Assembly: GCA_032716605.1 (NCBI GenBank)
Contig: CM064545.1
Span: 5,699,199 to 5,763,198 of the forward strand
From: Paralithodes platypus
Taxonomy: Eukaryota; Arthropoda; Malacostraca; Decapoda; Lithodidae
Direction: 5' to 3'
DNA: 64,000 nt
Below are positions 20,119-31,690 of the stretch, piece by piece (position 1 is the first letter of the stretch; every line of letters starts with the position of its first letter). The notes beneath the pieces are model-generated. The model had not been told where the DNA came from, searched no databases, and saw only the letters and a program-made list of their open reading frames with translations. Made by a program: the position numbers and the translations under genes.

Positions 20119-20956
20119 CCCTCGTTCCATGGGCCCTCGCGCCTTTTAGTTTTCCCGCGAGTGGTGGATCAGGCTGAATTGTCGAATTCTCAGGATTTTG
20201 GCGCGCTTATATATATACCAATAAATTGCCTAAACTAGGTTATATATATACATATCCAGCTGCAGTTGTCGTTGTTATTTTGCGATGGGTGAAAACTAGA
20301 AGTCTAGATTAAGTGGTTCAATTTTCATGATGAAAATAAGTAGGTCAGGATGACGGACGAATGCCTAGGAATCGGTGTATACTCCTGGTTTTCATCATTT
20401 ACAGATACTGATATCTCTGCAAATAAATGGCCTAATCAAAATTGTATACACACCAGAGATATATATCGGCGTTGTCTTGCGATGGGTGAAGACTAGAACA
20501 CTGTACATTGAGTGGTTATTGTGTGGAGACGCTGTTGCAGCGGCTACGGCTATGGTCTGTTTATATTCGTTCAACCATATATTATTGATTATTGATTATG
20601 GATTACGTATTATGTAGTATGTAATAATATTGATTATATTGATTACTGATATAATTCACCATTGTAACAATTCCTAAGTCACTGTCGTCTACTTTCATGC
20701 ATCGTTTGGGACTCAGGAAAATCAATACAAGCAATCGTAAGGCTTGCTTGAAGGCAAGAGTCACATGACTGGCTGGCTGTGTGTTCTTGTTTCTTGTTGG
20801 TTATACGGACCACCCGCCAAGACAACAAAACTTTCTCTAGTGCAGTATTATGAGGTTTTTAGCTTAGAATAGCCCTTGGGATTCTCAAGAGTCCCTCCGG
20901 GGGCCACAGGGAAAGTTGCTAATACCTTTTTTAATAGGCAATCCGTGTTACGAGGG
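20119..20956. mobile_element. Possible second TTAA-flanked element abutting the first
   Basis: Begins CCCTCGT directly after the TTAA that ends the previous element and finishes ACGAGGG before TTAA at 20957-20960. The inverted terminus is about 7 bp. The interior carries a repeated phrase TTGCGATGGGTGAA (near 20282 and 20477). It has no coding frame. The shared TTAA suggests one element inserted at the edge of the other. Confidence 0.5.
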
Positions 20957-21330
20957 TTAAGCCGGTATCACACAAGAGTTTGTATCCTCAACATTCCAAG
21001 TTTAACATTAAACCAATAATATTTCTGGAATCTTTAACACTGGTATTGGAAATTAGACTGACGATGAATTAATGTAGGTGCCAGAATAATGTTATAAGTT
21101 TACTTACCAAAGCTGCCACATCAGTGTTGAGAATAAATGTTGAGGGAAAAAGAGCTTGTGCGATACCGGCTTTAGTTAGTCATGAGCTACTGTTATTTGT
21201 ATTGTGTATTGTGTTTCGTTTTAATTTGAATTATATATTGATGCTTTCTCACCTTAACCCACCCTGTATGAGCGCCGAACAAAGTTTATCAGTATAAAAG
21301 TTATACACAAGTATTAGAAGCATACATCGT

Positions 21331-22635
21331 TTGTCACTAGTATATTGCGTTCAATCCTGGTGCCCTCACCACCAAAAAGATATAGACAAGCTAAAACGAG
21401 TTCAACGTAGAGTGACCAAAATAATACCTAGCCTAAAGAACAAAACATACGAAGAGCGTCTTAGAGAATTAAATGTATTCCCTTTAACCCAGCGCAGAAG
21501 GCGACTTAATTCAAGTGTTCAAAAGCATCAAAGGCATCGACAATATTAACTGTAGTAAGTACTGCCCTATCGACCAATCTAATTACACACTGGGAAACGG
21601 CTGCAAAATGATTGGTAAATCTTTTAACTCACACGAGTCTAAGAATTTCTTCTTCAATCGAGTTGTCAACTTGAGGAATGGGCTTCCCTGTGACGTTATA
21701 GACTGCAGCACCGTTGATTCTTTAAAACCTCGCCTAGACAAACGTCTTGCCTCAAACCCGAGCATGACTGCGTTTGTAAATAAATAATTTCATTGTTCCC
21801 CCTCAGATCCATCAATGATTATTGCGTTTACAAAATACAAAGATGATACTCTCTTTTCCCAGATACACAAAAGATCACTTATAACTGTGTTATATTACTA
21901 ACCCACCTGTTCCCTACTATAATTTCCTAATCCTGCCACGAACATTAGTTCCAGGGCAGTACTTCCCTTTCCAATTTTCACTTACCCATTCTAAAACATT
22001 GTTTGGACACCAGGCTTAGAGTAATTGCATTTGCTTTGTGTTAATTACAATTACAATAAAAATTACTTGCCCTATTATTCAATTATAATTACAACTACAA
22101 TTACAAGGTAGGACAAAAATGGTAAACACTATTACAATTACAATTATTCAGTTTTAATAATTCCAAATTACAATTACAATTGCAATTACCTTAAAATGTG
22201 CAATAATTAAATTCCAATTAAATTACAAGTACTCTTAGCTTGCGAAATGAACATGTTACACAAGACGTGGCGGCACTCACACGTCCAGTACACGTGGATT
22301 ATGGAGTGGGGGTGGAATTACTCCAGTAATATTTGTATGATGTAATTATAGTTTTTCTTCTTCTAAATACTCAATTACAATTACAAATACAACTACTTTA
22401 TTAATTTAAACGCTCAATTGCAATTACAATTATAATTACATATAAATAGAAATAAGAAATTACAGTTACAACAATTGCAATTACCTTAAACATTTGTAAT
22501 TAGTTACATTCCAATTAAACTACAATTACTCCAAGCCTGTTGGACACTTGATCCTCAGTGTTTTGGAGGATAAGCAGCCTAGAGGGGTTGCTAGATCTGT
22601 TGTTGCTTGATTTCCGGTGTACTCCTGTTTACTTG
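21331..22635 (+). mobile_element. CR1-type LINE family A, copy 1, 3' part
   Basis: The same family as 26391-27945 and 55090-58940, truncated at its 5' end within the RT thumb region (VQSWCPHHQKDIDKLKRVQRR). A 5-base loss near 21495 (relative to the other copies) breaks the frame, and the second half continues as 21515-21787 (NFFFNRVVNLRNGLPCDVID). The 3' UTR follows but is split by a hAT-type MITE at 22011-22539. It ends near the GATTTCC...TGTACTCC tail typical of the family. Confidence 0.85.
22011..22539. mobile_element. hAT-type MITE with 8-bp target duplication
   Basis: Ends CAGGCTTAGAGTAATTG and CAATTACTCCAAGCCTG are inverted with one mismatch. An exact 8-bp direct repeat TTGGACAC flanks it (22003-22010, 22540-22547), and intact copies of the host LINE (for example 27862-27869) have TTGGACAC once. 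CAG termini plus 8-bp duplications are diagnostic of hAT elements. The interior is low-complexity, built of AATTACA-like words, with no transposase. Confidence 0.92.
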
Positions 22636-22984
22636 AGCTGTTCTCTGAGCTAATAACGAGCAATAGTCACTAATATGTATGATAGGCCTTACTTCTAGGT
22701 ATTGGCAACACTAGCCAAACATCAAGCAGCCGTTCCCACCATCAGAAATTAGTTAGGTCCCAGGTTTAGTGGGTGATGCATCATGTCGTGCTGCGGAAAT
22801 TAGTTTTTTTGGAAAAATGGCTGGTATTGAGGGGTACATAGATTACAAAATTCTCTGGTATAATAGGGGTTAATTATACTACTGATTTATGCACATTTGA
22901 GAGATTTTTGCGATAACATTCTGGTACATATATTCACAATTTAGTAATCAAGATCTCTGAGAAAATAACTGGAAATGACAATGT

Positions 22985-23405
22985 TTGTCTTGAGAAATGG
23001 TTAGTGTGCCCTGTAGAATACCTGCTCCCTTCACATGTATTACCTTATCTAGACGAATGGTTAGTGCACCCTGTTGCATGTCTGCTGTTTTAACATTTGA
23101 TTCCAATCTTATTTCAAATGAAGCCACTACTTTTAAGCTACTAGGTGGCTTAGTGGTTAAGGTGTTGTTGTGCTGCACTACTGGCCTGGGTTCGAGCCCT
23201 GGCTGGGTCGTATCACAACAAAATATTTAATTGAATTGCCTTTTCTTGACGAATGGTGAGTGAGCCTTGTTGAATATCTGCTTTCTTATCATTTATTACC
23301 TTATCTTGACTAATGTTGAGTGTGCCCTGTTGAATATCTGATGTCTTAACATTTATTACCTTATCTTGAAGAATAATGAGTGTGCCTTGTTGTGTATCTG
23401 ATTTT
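22985..23405. repeat. Degenerate 60-bp tandem repeat
   Basis: Units starting CCTTATCTTGA...AATG.TGAGTG occur at 23239, 23299 and 23359 with an exact 60-bp step, and earlier diverged units lie at about 22985-23100. The array is interrupted by the tRNA-like insert at about 23100-23232. Confidence 0.8.
23100..23232 (+). repeat. tRNA-derived SINE-like insert
   Basis: GGCTTAGTGGTTAAGG (A-box-like) is followed about 35 bp later by GGGTTCGAGCCCT (B box), the arrangement of an internal RNA polymerase III promoter. It sits inside a 60-bp tandem array, consistent with retroposition. A short AT-rich tail (AACAAAATATTTAA) follows. I cannot fold it into a complete functional tRNA. Confidence 0.6.
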
Positions 23406-23470
23406 GTTCACATTCACCTGCATTTCCCTCGGCTACAAAGCCAACCAAGTACTGTACGCCATTTCTGATA

Positions 23471-24158
23471 CGCATTCTTTGCCCCCCTTGTAGGTCGCAT
23501 TCTTTGCCCCCCTTGTAGGTCGCATTCTTTGCCCCCCTTGTAGGTCGCATTCTTTGCCCCCCTTGTAGGTCGCATTCTTTGCCCCCCTTGTAGGTCGCAT
23601 TCTTTGCCCCCCTTGTAGGTCGCATTCTTTGCCCCCCTTGTAGGTCGCATTCTTTGCCCCCCTTGTAGGTCGTGTTCTTTGTCCCCCTTGTAGGTCGCAT
23701 TCTTTGCCCCCCTTGTAGGTCGTGTTCTTTGTCCCCCTTGTAGGTCGCATTCTTTGCCCCCCTTGTAGGTCGCATTCTTTGCCCCCCTTGTAGGTCGCAT
23801 TCTTTGCCCCCCTTGTAGGTCGCATTCTTTGCCCCCCCTTGTAGGTCGCATTCTTTGCCCCCCTTGTAGGTCGCATTCTTTGCCCCCCTTGTAGGTCGCA
23901 TTCTTTGCCCCCCTTGTAGGTCGCATTCTTTGCCCCCCTTGTAGGTCGCATTCTTTGCCCCCCTTGTAGGTCGCATTCTTTGCCCCCCTTGTAGGTCGCA
24001 TTCTTTGCCCCCCTTGTAGGTCGCATTCTTTGCCCCCCTTGTAGGTCGCATTCTTTGCCCCCCTTGTAGGTCGCATTCTTTGCCCCCATTGTAGGTCGCA
24101 TTCTTTGCCCCCCTTGTAGGTCGTGTTCTTTGTCCCCCTTGTAGGTCGTGTTCTTTGT
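23471..24158. repeat. 25-bp minisatellite, about 27 copies
   Basis: The unit is CGCATTCTTTG, six C, then TTGTAGGT. Some units carry a linked variant (CGTGTTCTTTGTC...), seen near 23671, 23721, 24122 and 24147, and one unit near 23821 has seven C. The reverse complement has no stop codon in any frame, so all three minus-strand frames stay open across the array. I do not regard these as proteins. Confidence 0.97.
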
Positions 24159-24254
24159 CAAACTTAAAACGTATCAGACGCGTTTGGGTTATTAGTTGGT
24201 GTTGATATTGAATTGTCATGGTGAAAAGCATGCGTTTATATTGTGAGCGAGAGA

Positions 24255-24292
<38 letters not shown>

Positions 24293-24835
24293 GTGTTTGT
24301 CTCTGTCTGCCTGGCTGTCAGTGTTCGTACGTATTCATGTGTGTGAAATAGTTTGATGTTTTGCTTTATTTGAACAAACGTTTCATAATTTTTGAGGGAC
24401 AGCAACAATACCTATGTGAAATTCTACTATGAATAATTACGCCAAAGAATAACTAAGGAACTGTTGATTTAAGTAATTAAAAATGTAGGCTACTACTACA
24501 CTGTAAAATGTAGCCGATCTATCCAACTCGTCATCAATGTGGTTTAATCCATTTGAAAACGTTTTCTGTTTTTGTTTTAATCTGTGACATCCATAGCAAT
24601 AATAATATTATTATTACTGATGGTAATCATACTAATAATTCTTATAATAACATTCATACATTAGGAGGAGGATATTGAAAACAATTATGGTAAGAATAAA
24701 AATAAAGATACTTATGGTAATAATGAAAATGGTAATGATGATAATGACAATAGAATCTATGGTACAGAAAACATACTATTATTTGTCATGATAGTGAAAT
24801 TGTCGTTGAAAATAGATAATCATTGTAATAATGAT
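24159..24835. other. AT-rich spacer with (TG)n
   Basis: A TG/GT microsatellite at about 24258-24288 is followed by AT-rich sequence with irregular AAT/ATT and GATAATG words. No gene was seen. Confidence 0.7.
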
Positions 24836-25219
24836 ATATGTTAATACATGACGTTATATGTTAATACATGACGTTATATGTTAATACATGACGTTATATG
24901 TTAATACATGACGTTATATGTTAATACATGACGTTATATGATAATACATGACGTTATATGTTAATACATGACGTTATATGTTAATACATGACGTTATATG
25001 TTAATACATGACGTTATATGTTAATACATGACGTTATATGTTAATACATGACGTTATATGTTAATACATGACGTTATATGTTAATACATGACGTTATATG
25101 TTAATACATGACGTTATATGTTAATACATGACGTTATATGTTAATACATGACGTTATATGTTAATACATGACGTTATATGTTAATACATGACGTTATATG
25201 TTAATACATGACGTTATAT
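24836..25219. repeat. 20-bp minisatellite, about 19 copies, nearly identical
   Basis: The unit is TTAATACATGACGTTATATG. All copies from 24841 are identical except a T-to-A change at 24941. Each contains TGACGTTA, close to an ATF/CREB-like half site. Such uniformity implies recent expansion or homogenisation. Confidence 0.97.
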
Positions 25220-25334
25220 ACTCCCATTTAGCTTATTTAACCAACTTTATTCCTTACTTACTTATTATAACCTTTCATACTTATATTCCTATTATAACAG
25301 CTTAAATATTATTATCATTGTATTTCTTGTATTA

Positions 25335-25930
25335 CATACATCTGGTGTAGCCTAACGGGAGCCAGACTGTATTCATTTGACCTCTCAGAAGAAGAGGTCA
25401 TGGGAATCACTTGTGTCATGACTGGTGTCATCCAATCACGTCCACCCTCTATCATGTGAGAGGGACATGCATAGGGTGTGATGGAGGTGTGTTTAACATG
25501 TGTCTAAGGTGTGCCAGAGAGTTTAAACCACATCCTGTTATGTAATCTTGACAGGTATTGGTTAAGAGTTATGTCAGATTCATAATGTATGGTGAGACGT
25601 CATTAAGAGGGCGTAACCCAAGGTGATATAAGGTGAAGATATGGTGTAGAGCGGCAGAGAGCAGAGACCCTAGGAGTTGTTGATATTGAAGGGTCAATAG
25701 GCCAGTCTTGTGTGTGAAAGACCTTCATACTTGAATTTTACTTGTTAAATAACTATTGGAATCTGTATAGTACTTCTGAATAAGACTTAAGCTATTATTC
25801 ATTAAAGCAAATGTGAATTATTCTCAAGTTTCAGTTTCCTTATTGCTTATGTAAAGTCTGATACTATTATATTATACACTGATTTATTAATTAATGTCCG
25901 TATGTTCGGAATGGTGGCAGTATCCAGTCA
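25335..25930 (+). repeat. Possible solo LTR or LTR relic
   Basis: Begins TGTAGCCTAACGGG, has GATATAAGG (TATA-like, about 25625), ATTAAA (about 25801) as a possible polyadenylation signal, and is followed by TGGTGGCAGTATCCAG (about 25911), which looks like a primer-binding site. No second copy lies in the window and no coding region follows, so this is tentative. Confidence 0.35.
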
Positions 25931-26221
25931 GTTACTTAATCAAGGTAATTCTACCCTTTAAACACCATCATATACATACATAACACAATGTTATGGCTTA
26001 CGAAGATTATCGTTACATCGCGCCTAACTATTGGGGCCGCACGAATGTACATGATTAAATACAAGGAAGCGAGATCAAATCCTGCCTTTAAAGCAACCCT
26101 TCAACAGCGTGTGCGTGTGTTTATGTGTGTGTGTAATAATGATGATTAAGTAATAGTAATAATAATGGTTTGTATATTGTTCATTTGCAGACATGACGCT
26201 GAAAATCTGCTGAGTTTCTCT

Positions 26222-26335
26222 TAACCTACAAAGAGTGCAGTACAATACTTATTCTAACCTACAAAGAGTGCAGTACAATACTTATGCTATCTAACCTACA
26301 AAGAGTGCAGTACAATACTTATGCTATCTCAACTA
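26222..26335. repeat. Three direct copies of a 33-37-bp unit
   Basis: TAACCTACAAAGAGTGCAG begins at 26222, 26255 and 26292, followed each time by TACAATACTTAT. It lies just upstream of the LINE copy at 26391. Confidence 0.9.
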
Positions 26336-26390
26336 CGAAATCACATGCAAACCTTGGCAACCATGGGGTGCCTAAGTTTCGACTATACTA

Positions 26391-27945
26391 AACCGATATT
26401 AACAAAAGGCAGCAAATCCCTACCCAGTAATATCGTCCAATTAGTTTAACCTCAGTTGTATGTAAAATGCTAGAAACGGTCATAAGAGACAGACTCGTAA
26501 ATCACTTAGAGGAAAATAACATACTTAAAGATACTCAACACGGCTTTCGTAAAAAACGTTCCTGTTTAACAAACCTCTTAGACTTCTTCCACGATATCCT
26601 CAACCTCTACGATGAGAGCAAAGCTGTAGATATTATATACCTTGATTTTCAAAAGGCCTTTGACAAAGTTCCCCACAAACGTTTACTGCTAAAACTAAAA
26701 GCGCATGGAATACAAGACGGTGTGTTGAAATGGATAGAAAATTGGCTCAGCCACAGAAAGCAAAGAGTAGTTATAAACGGTAAGGCATCTAAATGGACCA
26801 ATGTAAGTAGCGGGGTACCCCAGGGATCCGTATTGGGACCAATTATCTTTCTAATTTACATCAACGACATAGATGAGGGTCTCACCTGTACAATCTCAAA
26901 ATTTGCTGACGATACAAAAATTGCAAATAACGTACTCTCAAAAGAACAAGTTGACGATATGCAACACAATCTAGATAAATTGTCATGTTGGGCCCAAATT
27001 TGGCAAATGAGTTTCAATGCGGATAAATGTAAAGTACTACATATCGGATACCTAAATGAGAAAGCAAACTATTCGATGAATGGCACTCAGCTTAAGAATG
27101 TAAACAGAGAAACTGATCTGGGAGTAACAATATCGAGTAACCTAAAACCGAGTCAACAATGTTCAGAAGTTGTTAAGAAGGCAAACAAAATAATTGGCTT
27201 TATAGGCAGGTCATTTGAGCATAAATCCAAAGAAGTTATCCTAACCCTTTACAATTCCTTAGTTCGCCCTCTTCTGGAATACTACGTTCAATCCTGGTGC
27301 CCTTATTACCAAAAAGATATAAACAAGCTAGAACGTGTTCAACGTAGAGTTACCAAAATGATACCTAGCCTAAAGAACAAACCATACGAAGAAGAGCGTC
27401 TTAGAAAATTAAATCTATTTCCTTTAACCCAGCGCAGATTAAGAGGTGACTTAATTCAAGTGTTCAAAATCATCAAAGGCATCGACAATATGAACTGTAG
27501 TAAGTACTTCACTATCGACCAATCTAATTACACGCGGGGAAACGGTTGCAAAATTATTGGTAAATCTTTTAACTCACACGAATCTAAGAATTTCTTCTTC
27601 AATCGAGTTGTCAACTTGTGGAATGGGCTTCCCCGAGACGTTATAGACTGCATCACCGTTGATTCATTTAAACTCCGCATAGACAAATATCTCGCATCAA
27701 ACCCGCGACTGACTGCGTATGTAAATGAATAACTTTATTTTATCCCCCCCTCAGTTACTAACCCATCTGTTCCCTACTAACTTCCTAATCCTGCCATGGA
27801 CATTAGTTCCAGGGCAGTAATTCCCTTTCCAATGTTCCCTTACCCACTCTAAACCACTGTTTGGACACTTGATCCTCAGTGTTTTGGAGGACAAGCAGCC
27901 TAGAAGGGTCACTAGATCTGTTGTTACTTGATTTCCTTTGTACTA
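26391..27945 (+). mobile_element. CR1-type LINE family A, copy 2 (5'-truncated)
   Basis: Starts inside the RT domain at the sequence equivalent to 57381 in copy 3 and runs to the family 3' end (GATTTCCTTTGTACT, about 27930-27945). The 3' UTR holds the family motif CTTGATCCTCAGTGTTTTGG. 5' truncation is typical of target-primed reverse transcription. Confidence 0.9.
26467..27732 (+). CDS. LINE reverse transcriptase C-terminal part, open frame (421 aa)
   Basis: The frame is open from the truncation to the natural stop. RT blocks: QHGFRKKRSCLTNLL, DFQKAFDKVPHKRLL (motif A), SSGVPQGSVLGPIIFLIYIND (motif B) and KFADDTKIA (motif C, FADD at 26902-26913), followed by the thumb and the C-terminal FFFNRVVNLWNGLP region. 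It lacks ORF1, endonuclease and the N-terminal RT, so it cannot retrotranspose. The FADD is intact, unlike copy 3. It served here as the reference for frame damage in the other copies. Confidence 0.9.
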   Translation: MLETVIRDRLVNHLEENNILKDTQHGFRKKRSCLTNLLDFFHDILNLYDESKAVDIIYLDFQKAFDKVPHKRLLLKLKAHGIQDGVLKWIENWLSHRKQRVVINGKASKWTNVSSGVPQGSVLGPIIFLIYINDIDEGLTCTISKFADDTKIANNVLSKEQVDDMQHNLDKLSCWAQIWQMSFNADKCKVLHIGYLNEKANYSMNGTQLKNVNRETDLGVTISSNLKPSQQCSEVVKKANKIIGFIGRSFEHKSKEVILTLYNSLVRPLLEYYVQSWCPYYQKDINKLERVQRRVTKMIPSLKNKPYEEERLRKLNLFPLTQRRLRGDLIQVFKIIKGIDNMNCSKYFTIDQSNYTRGNGCKIIGKSFNSHESKNFFFNRVVNLWNGLPRDVIDCITVDSFKLRIDKYLASNPRLTAYVNE

Positions 27946-28135
27946 TAGTGCAAAATTATGCAGTTACACTGGTAAAACAACGTGTTGGCTAACACAAGCT
28001 GCAGTTCAGCAGTTTGGCTATAGGGTCCACCATAAAATCCCTCTTCATCGTAATGACCGAAAAGAAGATGATAACAAAACATACTTTCGAAACTCTCACT
28101 TACCATTTTCTGGGCGATTAACGCAAGACAAGTGT

Positions 28136-28136
28136 C

Positions 28137-28169
<33 letters not shown>

Positions 28170-28170
28170 G

Positions 28171-28239
<69 letters not shown>

Positions 28240-28240
28240 A
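28136..28240. repeat. (TG)n followed by (GA)n
   Basis: Compound microsatellite: TG repeats to about 28170, then GA repeats to about 28239. The stretch 27946-28800 otherwise has no gene that I recognise. Confidence 0.95.
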
Positions 28241-28819
28241 AATAAGAGAGAGAGAGGACACGGAAGCGCTCCATTATAATATTATGCAACATATTACGCG
28301 ATAAATTGATTAAATCAGTGTTAATTTTTAACTACTTCAATTCAATTTGTTTTTTTATTTTTACATTTTGACTAACATTGTTTACTCAGATTTGAGTTAT
28401 TTGCGTTATTTCTTTAGCACATTTTAGTTACTCAAAGTTATAATAGGGTGATGCAACCGAAATAAGATATATAATACCCTTATTTCTTATTTCCTTCCAT
28501 GTATCATTAAGACTCAACATTATTGTATGTATCGCTAACATTAGCCGATTTTATTCTGTCCAATTACTCTTCTTTCCTATTTTCATATTATTGGTAAATT
28601 ATTATTTTTGTTGTTAAGCCAAATCTCAGTGTATTTTATATTCTTATCTCGTCCTGAAGGCCTTCTAATTAATTTTGTGTAATTCTTAATTTAATTAAAC
28701 TAATAATTTGATCACTAGTTTCCTTGAACCTGGGTTTCTTAGATTTGAAGTAGACATTATATTTGAATTTAAATTTAGCCTATTGTTGGTGTCTTTTCAC
28801 CTCGTCCACAACATAACAA

Positions 28820-28827
28820 TATATATA

Positions 28828-28866
<39 letters not shown>
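28820..28866. repeat. (TA)n microsatellite
   Basis: TA repeats with TACTGTATA variants on the right side. Confidence 0.9.
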
Positions 28867-28946
28867 TGTATATACTGTATATACCGTAGTATATATATTT
28901 GTTTTGGCTAATCTTTAATACTTTATTCCAGTGATCACCAACTATA

Positions 28947-30960
28947 ATGTCCGTTGCTACAGGTATACAATCTGTAATATTGCCTACCGTACAGCTCCCA
29001 GTAAAAGGTAAGGAAAACAAATGTGTCAAAGTCAGATCGCTACTTAATCAGTGTTCTCAGAGATCATTTGTGAAGATTTCTGTTCTATCCTCCCTTTCCT
29101 ATGAATCAAAAGGAACTGAGGAGTTATGTCTTCATGGATTTACCGGAAAACAAGCCTCTCGGGAATATCATATAGTAGCACTGCACTATAAACACAAAGG
29201 TAAATTTCATCGACTAGACTCAATAGTGGTTGATTAATTGCCTGAACATAAAGGAGAACTTAGCCTGAAATCTGAGATGGTTAAGTTGCAACATAAAGGC
29301 ATAAGATTAGCAGACCCTAATGCAACGGACACATATCATTAGCAGACCCTAATGCAACGGACACATATCATTTGGGGCTACTCATCGGTGCTGACCATTA
29401 TTATGACATAGTGCGGCCTGGATACAAAAGGTCAGAGAGTCTAATTCTTCTTCCCACCAAGTACGGGTACGCCATTTGTGGGTCATATGCAGCACAAAAC
29501 TCCAGCTCCAACCCAGAGGTAATTACAGTAATGAAGGTAGCAGTATCACCAACGGACGAATATATGTCTACGGGAAAAATTCCACCGTGCATAATTGTTT
29601 TAAATATTTTGTGGGATATCGATCCCATCAGAATAGCATCAAAGGAGCATATCCAAGTTGAGCGTCAAGCACTGATGTCATATGAGGATGCTGCCACCCA
29701 TGATCCGGACAGCCAACAATACCAAGTGAGGCTGCCCTGGAACGATAGTAAGGATCAGCTGCCGACGAACAAGGGTTTAGCAATTGGCCGACTTCTTGGT
29801 ATCCAGAGAAGATTTGTGAAAGGACCTAACTTCCACGAGTAATACTCAAAAGTCATAATAGATCAAGTGTCCCGTGGGTTTATCGAGGAGGTGCCTTTTG
29901 ACGATTCTGATACCTGTCACTATTTGGCTCATCACGGAGTTCTGAAGGAGAGTAAGACAACCCCAGTGTGCATCATTTTCGAATGTTTAGCCAAGGCGAA
30001 AAGTAATCAGCCCAGTCTTAATGACTGGCTTTAAAAGCCAGTAAATTGCTATAAATTGCCATGCCGTTCCGGAACGTCTCCTGCAGCCAATGGGAGATGA
30101 TATGATACTTTTCATCTGTATTGTTACCAGATCAATTCACCTAGAGCTGGTCACTAACCTCACTTGTGATAGTTTCTTGCATGCATTCAGGAAGTTGTGC
30201 AGTAGACAAGGATATCCGCACAACATGCTGAGTGACAATGCTAAAACCTTCATAGGGGATTCTAAATATCTGGAGGGTGTGTGCAATAATCCCAAGATTC
30301 AGACCTGCCTTGCAGACGTGAAATGCGAATGGTGATTTATCCCGGCAAGAGCACCTAGGTTTGGCATGATTTGGGAAAGAGCCATCGGGATTGTCAATGC
30401 AGGGTCGAAAAAGGTATTGGGTAGAGCACTCATAACTATTGAGAAACTCAACACCATACTCCTGGAGATAGAAGCTACGGTAAATGATCGCCCCCTATAT
30501 TATGCCTCTGGTGATTTGGAGAACTTAACCCCAATCACACCCTCAGTACTGGTGCGGGGATATCTTCCTGAGGAGCATGATGAGGTTGTTGTAGGGGATC
30601 CAGACTATGTGAGCATGGAAATAATCACAGCCCGATACAAATACATTTGCAAACTGTTGCGAGACTTTTGAAATCGCTGGTCAACAGAATATCTGGTAAC
30701 CCTAAGAGAAGCACAGAAAAGTAAACTAGCACTGATAAAAGGTCATTGGCCCAAGGTGTGTGATATCGTCACTGTCCATGAAGAGAGTCCTCGCGCATTC
30801 TGGAAATTAGGACGTACAGAGGAGTTGTTAATCGGTTGTGATGGTGAGGTTCGTGTAGCCATGGTTCGAACCAAGACTGGGGTAATTGCACACCCAACTA
30901 TACGTTTATACCCTCTTGAAGGACAACTAAATCGTAGGACAACCTCTCGAACCAGTTATC
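28947..30960 (+). pseudogene. BEL/Pao retrotransposon remnant with internal deletion
   Basis: Pieces of a BEL/Pao pol in correct order. 28947-29237 resembles the BEL protease region (LLNQCSQRSFVK). 29372-29842 continues it (LLIGADHYYDIVRPGYKR; LLPTKYGYAICG) and enters the RT N-terminus (LPTNKGLAIGRLLGIQRRF). At about 29843-30030 more RT follows out of frame (YLAHHGVLKE). Near 30036-30090 the RT core and RNase H are deleted. 30090-30335 is integrase (RSIHLELV, FRKLCSRQGYPHNMLSDNAKTF). 30366-30671 and 30756-30960 are the integrase tail (ILLEIEATVNDRPL; FWKLGRTEELL). Many stops and frame changes. It is a different family from the element at 39704-49529. Confidence 0.85.
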
Positions 30961-31003
30961 CATTGATGTCCCCTCCCTGGCCTCTACATTGGCACATCGA
31001 TTG

Positions 31004-31115
31004 CCTGCCTAGCAATATTATAGACTGCAGCACTATTGACACCTTCGAAAATCACTTAGACAAATATATCTCGCCCTTATTCCCCGACTGACTGCGTTTA
31101 CAGATGAATAACAAG
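31004..31115 (+). repeat. Fragment of LINE family A 3' coding end
   Basis: NIIDCSTIDTF...LDKYIS matches the C-terminus of the CR1-type family (VIDCSTVDSFKLRLDKYLA). It is joined directly to the BEL remnant. Confidence 0.75.
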
Positions 31116-31119
31116 ACAT

Positions 31120-31690
31120 GCCCACATTACCTCTTTTGGCAGAATATACATAATAAGATAATACATTTTCCTTATTTTCCTGTCGAGTACTATGTCACTT
31201 TATCCATTCTGCATGGAAATGATATATCATGTCCCTTCTAAGCCATCGTTTTCTCTCCTAAATAATAGGCTAGATATTTTAGATACAAGCATCCTCGTAA
31301 GGATCAGTAGATATGGTGCGGCTTGCTTTCCGTTGTACTCCCTTTGTACAATAAGGTCTGCAATATTTGCTACAGATAATGTGGTTTGTAACATTGTGGA
31401 CATAGCACTGACTAGTGGCGCCTTGGTTGTATCCCAATTTAGCTTGGTGCTGATCTGCTCCCTCACCTTGATCGCCATTGGTTCATAATCTCGAACTACA
31501 CAAGCTCTCACCCCACCTATTGGGTTTCTCATTCAAGAGGTATTGTAATTCATTGCATATTTTGAATATGAAAATAAATGGTAATGTATTGGAACCGACA
31601 ATGATTTGTTTATGGAGTGTTGATGTGGTTTGTGGTCATGTACTGATATTTTATTGATAACACAAAATCTTTCCCAATAATATTTTTCCT
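31120..31690. other. Unassigned region with a minus-strand open frame
   Basis: A minus-strand frame at 31227-31532 (101 codons) reads VRACVVRDYEPMAIKVREQ and later YNGKQAAPYLLILTRMLVSK. It has protein-like composition, but I do not recognise a family. It could be a fragment of a mobile-element gene or an exon. Confidence 0.3.

Noticed and set aside
23356..24408. 350-codon minus-strand repeat protein
   Set aside because: It is a by-product of a stop-free 25-bp minisatellite; all three frames are equally open, and no conserved start or flanking domain is present.
23471..25219. CRISPR-like regular repeats
   Set aside because: Units are directly adjacent without unique spacers and the sequence is eukaryotic; these are minisatellites.
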